Source of the DNA: Marasmius tenuissimus
Taxonomy: Eukaryota > Basidiomycota > Agaricomycetes > Agaricales > Marasmiaceae
Assembly: GCA_029532415.1 (NCBI GenBank)
Contig: JAQOTA010000033.1
Coordinates: 744,001-808,000 of the forward strand
Direction of reading: 5' to 3'
Length of the DNA stretch: 64,000 nt
The notes under the pieces are model-generated. The model was not told the origin of the DNA, ran no database searches, and was given only the letters and a program-made list of their open reading frames with translations. This document shows, piece by piece, positions 57,414 through 64,000 of this stretch (its first letter is position 1; each line of letters opens with the position of its first letter). The translations under genes and the position numbers were made by a program.

Positions 57414-57479
57414 AAAAGCGGCTTGAAGCTATTCTGTAGCACAAGTTGGGTATGTGCTTCTGCGTGGCATCGAAAAGAC

Positions 57480-57740
57480 GCACTGAATGCGAAGTTGAGG
57501 CTGGGGCAGTAACGGATGACGTTGGCGGTATTGTGAATCGACTCCTGAATCAACGCTGTCTCTCCAACACCAGCCCCGATGGGAAAGATCAATCTTTCCA
57601 CCACAAGCGCAAGGAGGGAGTGAGTCAATGACCTTGATAACGGTTTTGAGGACCTGTTCCGATGGGAACCATGATAGGAGAACCGGTGTCGACAACCTTC
57701 TGTCCTCGAACGAGAATTTGGTACTTCCCAAGGACGATGG
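57480..57740 (-). pseudogene. Second ATP synthase beta fragment
   Basis: QILVRGQKVVDTGSPIMVPI, VLKTVIKVIDSLPPCACGGK and GAGVGETALIQESIHN lie in three frames on the minus strand and overlap the region covered by the fragment at 56.1 kb. So it is a separate, differently decayed copy, placed on the other side of the carrier fragment. Confidence 0.82.
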
Positions 57741-57857
57741 GTGCCACCACTAGATGCAAGCAGGACCTGGGTGCCACCGCACAAGGCAAGCAGGACCTGG
57801 GTGCCACTGCACAAGGCAAGCAGGACCTGGGTGCCACCGCACAAGGCAAGCAGGACC
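57738..57857 (+). repeat. 30-bp tandem repeat, 4 copies
   Basis: The unit CTGGGTGCCACCGCACAAGG plus CAAGCAGGAC is repeated back to back, the last copies nearly identical. It adjoins the beta-subunit fragment. Confidence 0.9.
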
Positions 57858-58256
57858 GCCTTGGGTACAGTACACAAACCTCGCTGCCTTAGGTTATCAC
57901 CATACCAACTCTTGCTGTTCCCAATAGGTTCCCCCAAGCATAGAGTAGCTGACGCCGTCTTCGCCAACGAAACACCCAACATCTAGCTCACAAACAAGCC
58001 AAACGCCGGCTACAGTGCTGGAAACCTCCTGATTCCATCCACCGAAGTTGGGGTCTCCACCAAGGATTCTCCTGCAAATCCCAAAGCTATCTGAGGGGAA
58101 TCAGCCCCAACGAGGATTCGGCCTCGTTGCCAACGTTGGGAGATCCGAACCGCACTCTACCACCACTGGGACAGTAGGCGTTGACTCAGATGGTGCAGCG
58201 ATTCCAATTGCCCACCGCAAACCAGTAGACAGAAGGGCTGCCTCTCAACCCCAAAC

Positions 58257-58837
58257 TCAGCAGAGACCCAAAGTCTCGTTAATACCTTGGCCCCAAAGGC
58301 CAGCTACGAGATGACCGCGGCCACGAAGGAAGCTGCCAGAAGATGACCGACAGAAAGTAGGTCGGGAAGTATGGTCACAAAGCACATATTCCCAAACAAG
58401 AGAGTCGGTGAGGAGGTTCCATGATGAATGCAGGTCTTCTGCACGCTTGAATTGTGTGCTTTCACCCTTGATGATCCACGTATGTTCATCTGGGTATTTG
58501 TGCCAGAGGGAAAGATTGTCCAAGTGTTAGTATCCTTGTTGAAAACCAAAGATAGAGAGAATAAGAGACTCAGCTGAGCCCTTGACCCTAAGACCCTTGA
58601 AAATCCTCCCCAACGCCCCGCTGCCAACGATCGAGTCGATTTTGAATCCTGACGATCTAACGTCAGTCCTTGATTGCAGAGAAACAAGGGAGAAGGCTCA
58701 CCGGTGTCGTCAAAGAAGAACACTGTTACTCTTTCCGGTAGTATAGCTGTAAAATGAATCATTAGCATATAAGAAAACAAAAAGATAGAGGAAAACGTAC
58801 GGACGATCGAGCTGAGGAAGGTGTTTAGATTGGACAT
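58257..58837 (-). CDS. Small gene with a kinase-like glycine loop
   Basis: Start ATG 58837 (MSNLNTFLSSIV). Short exons join through GTACGT...TTTACAG and GTGAGC...CGTCAG introns to give LPERVTVFFFDDTG, then FKIDSIVGSGALGRIFKG, which resembles the nucleotide-binding glycine loop of protein kinases. A further exon has LSLWHKYPDEHTWIIKG, LHSSWNLLTDSLVWEYVL, ending at 58257. No kinase catalytic motifs follow, so it is a truncated kinase-like gene or another family. Confidence 0.45.
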
Positions 58838-61800
58838 GGTGGGCGGAAGGAAAGGGCAATGGGTGGCAGTGCTGGCAACGCTTCCAGATTGTTTGCCGCC
58901 AATCCGGCATTTACTGGCGCAAGCGCTCAGTCATACTCCCTTCTTTTCCTCTAACTCCCACCACACCCTAGCTTGCTCCTCCTGCTCGTGACTCCTCCTC
59001 CCAACTACCCTGACTCATAACGCTCAAATTAGACCAAGATAATTCAAGAAACTGAAGAGCTGGAAAAGGGAGAACAGGTAAAAACTAGGAGTGAAAGGAA
59101 GGGATTGGACAAGAAAGGTACACAAAAATCGTACTTGTCTCAAGAGTTGACGAGGTTTCTCCCCTCGGAAGCAGTCTCAATCACCTCATACTACCTCTTG
59201 ACGCACTGTCAAGACTGGAATCTTCGAGCTCACCCGAGAATTTTGCATTCAAACACTTTAGATTCCGCACCGTTGGCGCCCATCCCATCCCCAACACTCT
59301 CAAATCTCAATTCTTCGAGTTCAAGCCCCCCACGACAACGTTTCCAGCGCTCTCTATTGATGAAACTATGTCAATGACCCAAACCCACGCCTTTTAACTG
59401 CATACCCTACCCAAGCAAATTGTGGAACAACTCACCGACTATCACTTCCTTCACGCCCAACCTGACCGGCGAACATTTCCTTTCGGACATCCCAATAGGT
59501 TCCGACAGGTCGCTTTTACCTCCCTCTTCCAGCGTCTTCCAGCATCTTCCAGCGTCTCCTCATCTCGACCTGTTCCGTCTTCCTGCTCCTCGATTCGACG
59601 TCCTTTGGTTCTCCACTGGCTCAACCTATTTCGGTCACGCCAGTCAAGCCTATTGCTACTATTGCTCCCAGTAGCTCTTACTCGTACTCACAAGTGAGTC
59701 TGGCAGCGGCGGTGATGGAGGATGCAAGAAGACAGAGAAGGGTGCAAGAGGACTAACATTGGAGGAAGAATACCGAATGGTCTCGAAAGGGAAAGAAGGC
59801 GCCGCACACCCCAGCTGGCTCTCCACCTCAAAGAGACAAGACCCTCGAGATGAGGTCCAGGAACAATGCCAGTCGGGATGGAGACCGTTCTCGTGAAGCT
59901 AGTTGACATGAGCACCCTCTATTCAACTCAAACCGGCTCGAATGTTCCCTGAGCTTGTCAACGACCCGAACATTGCACGCACCTTTTCCGAGTGGTCATA
60001 CATTGACGGCTTCGCCCCCAAACATTGCTGTTGGCGTTGCCACGGACTCGACGATGTACCTGTCAACGTTACGCCGGGCTCACTACTCAGTAGTACCTGG
60101 GAAACAATTTCTGGCACAATCCGAGTCAGAACCTCACAGTAACCCTCTGCCACCCTTGCTACATCTTCGGGGCCAGTAACACAGACGACGACTAAACACC
60201 CATTGAGGACGTCACCATTGTCATCTTCAATGTCGTCCTCGTTGGTCCAGGCTTACCTAGAGTGACACCACCTCCATCATTGTTGTCGAGCTCGCCTTGT
60301 TCCATCTCAACAACGACGGCTACACTATCTTCACGGCTACCAAAACAAAACTTTGAACTCACAGTAGCACCTTTAAATTTGGCATTTGGAGGTCCAAATG
60401 ACCTCATTGCACCGCACTACGGGTTCAGCTCCCCCACAATCCGGCTCACGCTGAACTCTGTTCGGTCTCACTACCTCCGCCAGCATCGCTGTTTGATTGG
60501 GACTCATGAAAGCCTCCAACCTGAGCCTGTGATTCCTCTCAAACAACAGTGGTAGGAAGGCGTATGGATAGGTGCCCACTGCGCAGATGAAGATGCCACA
60601 GGCTGTGCATAAACGACTTCGAACCTGCCAGCAGTAGAGGGGTGAAGGTGTCATTGGACAAAGATAACAATGTTGCAAGAAGAGATCAAACGGATGATGG
60701 CAGCAAGCTCGCCAGAAAGAGGGAGATGGGGTTTTTTATGAATTCTGCTTGTAAATATGGGCTTGCGATAGGTAGATGTTAGTATATGTCGATTATGATA
60801 TAGGTTTTCGCTCGGTAAAGCCTCGGGGCTCCCAACTCGCATGTTGTAGTCGAGAAGTGACACCCATAGCGGCTGGATTGTCCGTTGCCCGAATTGGGCA
60901 ACAAAAAGGCAAGGTCACAGAACAGTGACGTGTCCTCTTTCTTCCTCACCACCGTGTTCTGGGGTTGCTGGCATATAACAAAGGCAGACATGCCTTTGCG
61001 CTCTTAGCACGCAACATGTCTTTGTTGCGTGCTGACAATCCTAGAATATGATGTGCTTTCTCATGATACATGTGGGTTATATCTCTTGTTTTTGTTTTTG
61101 ACCCAACTAATGTCCTTGTATCCTTCAATAGACCCACGCAAGTCTTTGGGAGGGGTATCCTATGCTAGCCTCGGGATGCCCCTCCCTCCTCTGAGAGACT
61201 GTTTATGTTATCTCAACTTTTTGTTTCCCTAGGTTTCCTCGGCGCGCCATGCACTCAGCTGACCACCCTCGACATATAAGACACATGGTCTTCTTAAACA
61301 CCAGACCTAACCAGCTGCAACCGAGGTTAAGCTTTTGAGCCTTGTGGACGTGGCTCATGTCCCTTATAAATTGCTGCTGTTATGGATCGGGGGATTTGAA
61401 TGTTGAATTCAGGGGATATTGCTATGTGTTTCAGTATGAGGGATGTTATCGCACTACTAGTGAGTGACTTTCTCTTTTCTTTGTACCTCTCATTGATCTT
61501 TGCCTGCTAGGGGGGATATAGATTCAGCCTCTCACAACCTGTGAAGATATTGTCTATTGTCATTCCTGTATGTTCTTCTCACTATTCACCTCCTTCAGCA
61601 AAAGCTCATATTAACCATTCAGACCATTTTAACACTTTTACTTGCAATGTTCACTACCATTTACCTACATCCTTTTTTACCTACATCTTCTTTGTGTATA
61701 CTTCAGAGGGCCTAATACATTGTTGGGAAGCTGGCCCCGCCACTGTCAGTAGGTCTTCAAGGAACATGCGCCTTTCAATTCGTTCATTTGAAACTTCCAA

Positions 61801-62049
61801 TCCAAACTTGAATCTAGATCTTTTGAACTTGAAATGAATGCACTTGCAAATCGCAAGACCCTGTCTTGTATCCATGCTGAATCTAAGCGCCAATTTATCA
61901 GTCACGTGAGCAAATCTAATCTACAGATCTAATCAAGCATCACTAAATCATTGCGCATCTCTGTGTGCGCCGTTTGCTTGCCCCTCTGTGTGTGCTGCCT
62001 AAGAAGGTGATCTCGACATCCATTATTACTTTCAAGTTATCTATACTAT
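58838..62049. other. Region without supported genes
   Basis: Several short ORFs on both strands (for example 59422-59697 and 60262-60555) have biased Ser/Pro composition and no motifs. It may continue the mosaic of captured fragments. A CTTCCAGC-rich micro-repeat lies near 59,526-59,560. Two hairpins are listed separately. Confidence 0.4.
60981..61033. repeat. Two adjacent hairpins
   Basis: AAGGCA...TGCCTT at about 60981-60996 is followed by a perfect 11-bp stem AGCACGCAACA / TGTTGCGTGCT (61006-61016 and 61023-61033) with a 6-base loop. No T-run or gene end makes it a clear terminator. It may be the tip of a small inverted-repeat element. Confidence 0.5.
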
Positions 62050-64000
62050 TTATGATTGGCCCTCTACTATGTTTCTGCAAAACAAAAGCACGCTAACCCA
62101 CAATGATCTACGATCAGTCATATCATCCGAGAACGCATGGTGTTGCTGAGCTAGATGCTCATCCAGCATACACACCTCCTCGTCACTGAATGGGCAGGAG
62201 AACACAGGTACAACAACATGGGAGAGGTTTCTGGGCATTCTGGACCTGCGCCACCCTCCATCTTCTTCCTTGTCTACTCCATCGGTCTCCATCCATTCGA
62301 GTGTGGTTTCCTCATGGTTTTCTTCAAAGTGATGGTGAAGCAGGTCAGCATCGTCTAATTCACCCCAGTCCACACCATAACTCTCCAAGTCCTCTTCAGC
62401 TAAAGAATCCGTGTCCATATCCACATGTCCAGGCTGGAATTGCGACATATCTCTAAATCCATTCTGTATCTGTCCAAAGAAAAACATGTCGTGAGGCGAT
62501 CGTTCGTGTTTGCCTCCCCTTCGCATGGATACAGCATGGTTGTTCCATGCTTCAGCCCAGCTCAAGGCTTCTTCGTTTATGGCATGTTCGAACAGGTGGT
62601 GAAGTAACCACATCTGTGCATCATTATCTGGTCGTAGATTGGCTGTGGCTTCCAGGTGCTTGAAGAATTCCCTCCATTTGTGTGCAAATCCAGTGGTGAC
62701 ATCCCTCCAAAGCCTCTCAATGTGAATGTTGTGAATGCTCCTAGAAGAAAGGGTCAGAGAACACCTTTACACACAAACAAACTTACTGACCTTCCCCAGA
62801 TATAGGAACCTCTTTCTACACCGTAAGACTCCTCCATGAACCGTGCAACATCAATGTTCTCTCCACCATGGTCTCCTCGCACACAACTTGGGGTTCCATG
62901 TTCTTCCCGAGCGTCATGGAATAAGTCCAAGACTGTATCCACACGGTTATTGTCACTGACTCTTATCCCTGTAACGAGTCTGGAGAATCCGTCAACAAAG
63001 GCATGAATGACAAAACGATATCTGATCAGTTCTATATGACATTTGGTCAGTTTCTTGATAAGATTATACCGATCTCACTTACTATGTTGGCCGTCGTGAT
63101 GCCAGAGTGAGTTTAGACCTGCTACTCTATACACCCGCCTTCCAAGTCTCCAAGAAATCAATGCTGCAGGAAGTCCTTGAACACACTCATAAGACTGTCT
63201 GATTCTTTCTCGAGGAATATCATGGCCAAGGTGCCAGATGTGACCTGTTATCATTTGCCTTCCAAAAGTAGGGAAGATTCGAAGAATGTGGGTGATGATC
63301 TTGTCTAGGGATTCGTCCGAGAGACCAGAATCTCTTGCCCCACAATCTGGGTTGTAAATCCAAACTTGCTGCCCAGTTTCTTCATCCATATATTCAATAT
63401 ACATGGGAGGTCCAGGGGAAAGTATCCTGTAGTCCACTGCATGTCAACGAATAGTCCTTGCATTGAGTCCAAGGACAGGCTCCAACCCAGTTACCCTGCG
63501 CATGGTAAGAGCAGTGGTTAGAAACTGTGGGTCAATCTCAGTGCGTGGTCTGCCTGGTCTGCCGGTATAAACACATTCCATGACCTAGTAGTCACTAACT
63601 CAATGACTGATCTAAATCAATTACACAATAGCGCACCTGGACTACCGGTACGTGGCTGTCTTCAGACTGTTGAATCGTTGTCTCCAGAGCCAAAATCATG
63701 TCTTCTATGCTGGATATAATGATATCGTAGTCTTGAGAAGGAATGGTATCACGGCACTGAAGATTGGTCAGACAACTCAATGTGTAATAGGATTGTTTTC
63801 ATACCTCCTCCACAGCTTGAGCAAACTGGACTGCTGCTTCATGCTCTGCTAGGAGTTGAGCAGAGTCTCCGACCTGTGAGCGAATTGCACGGTTGACACG
63901 AGCTCCCAACTGTTCATATGCACTCTTGATAACAAGTAACTGTCAATGGTCCGGCCCTCTGCTCTGAGTGTCACTAGCCAACAGCTGTGGAAAGGTGATG
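62050..64000 (-). pseudogene. Integrase-core (DDE) protein, 5' end outside the window, in-frame TGA
   Basis: Minus strand. An N-terminal helical part (ALETTIQQSEDSHVPV) is followed by GRPRTEIDPQFL and LGLNARTIR, then TGA 63446-63444, then in frame MDYRILSPGPPMY-like sequence (GTG, not ATG), HLGHDIPRERIRQSYECV and YRVAGLNSLWHHDGQH (first Asp). After introns come RYRFVIHAFVDGFSRLVTG, SCVRGDHGGENIDVARFM (second Asp) and HNIHIERLWRDV (Glu), then WAEAWNNHAVS and SPHDMFFFG. This is the integrase-core family common in basidiomycetes and some animals, of transposon origin. The DDE triad is intact. The tail is acidic (about 90 residues). Relatives have Arg at the TGA position. Confidence 0.85.

Noticed and set aside
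457..63446. TGA recoded as an amino acid in this genome
   Set aside because: Well-supported genes here (glutamine synthetase, small secreted protein) end in TGA, and the in-frame TGAs occur in decayed elements with CpG-type substitutions, so mutation explains them better.
1..64000. CRISPR array
   Set aside because: No regular short repeats with unique spacers; tandem arrays found are simple minisatellites and the sequence is eukaryotic.

Overview
The window looks like nuclear DNA of a filamentous basidiomycete, probably an Agaricomycete. Genes are split by many short GT-AG introns (about 45-85 nt). The gene families are those expanded in mushroom-forming fungi: a MYND-finger protein, multi-pass membrane proteins, a small cysteine-rich secreted protein, a FluG-type glutamine synthetase, alpha-kinase, JmjC and integrase-core proteins. 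The transposons are fungal DIRS-order, Copia and Gypsy elements. No rRNA, tRNA or CRISPR array was found.

Layout. 1-11.45 kb: a decayed tyrosine-recombinase (DIRS-order) retroelement with Gag-like, RT-RNase H and recombinase reading frames. A complete Copia element (3613-9699, minus strand, 258-bp LTRs, 5-bp target duplication) sits inside its RT-RNase H frame. 11.45-14.4 kb: no gene seen. 14.44-16.27 kb: a non-autonomous Mutator-like element with about 357-bp terminal inverted repeats and a 9-bp target duplication. 17-25 kb: the most ordinary gene region, with a MYND protein, a secreted lectin-like protein, a small secreted cysteine-rich protein and a glutamine synthetase. 25.6-42 kb: three paralogous membrane-protein genes (two minus, one plus) inside duplicated modules, a stray copy of the glutamine synthetase 3' end, a tiny mariner-type MITE and long stretches without recognisable genes.

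42.9-54.5 kb: a dioxygenase-like gene (minus strand) is split by a 9,640-bp LTR-bracketed unit (43807-53446, 367-bp LTRs, target duplication CAGCT). Removing the unit restores the reading frame exactly. Inside the unit lie Gypsy scraps in opposite orientations and a block carrying three cellular-type genes: an intact multi-exon gene of unknown function, an alpha-kinase and a JmjC protein. Imperfect inverted repeats flank that block. This is the most unusual structure in the window. A divergent intact five-exon gene follows at 54.66-55.93 kb. 56-58 kb is a mosaic of broken mitochondrial ATP synthase beta and ADP/ATP carrier fragments in which one intron is retained. 58.3-58.8 kb holds a small gene with a kinase-like glycine loop. 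62-64 kb holds an integrase-core (DDE) gene that runs off the window.

A theme runs across the window. Seven otherwise open frames, in four mobile-element-type sequences and one MYND gene, are each cut by in-frame TGA and by no other stop, the mark left by CGA to TGA. All five differences between the Copia LTRs are transitions at CpG, and several differences between the other LTR pair and between the long inverted repeats are of the same kind. This fits deamination of methylated CpG in silenced repeats (inference).
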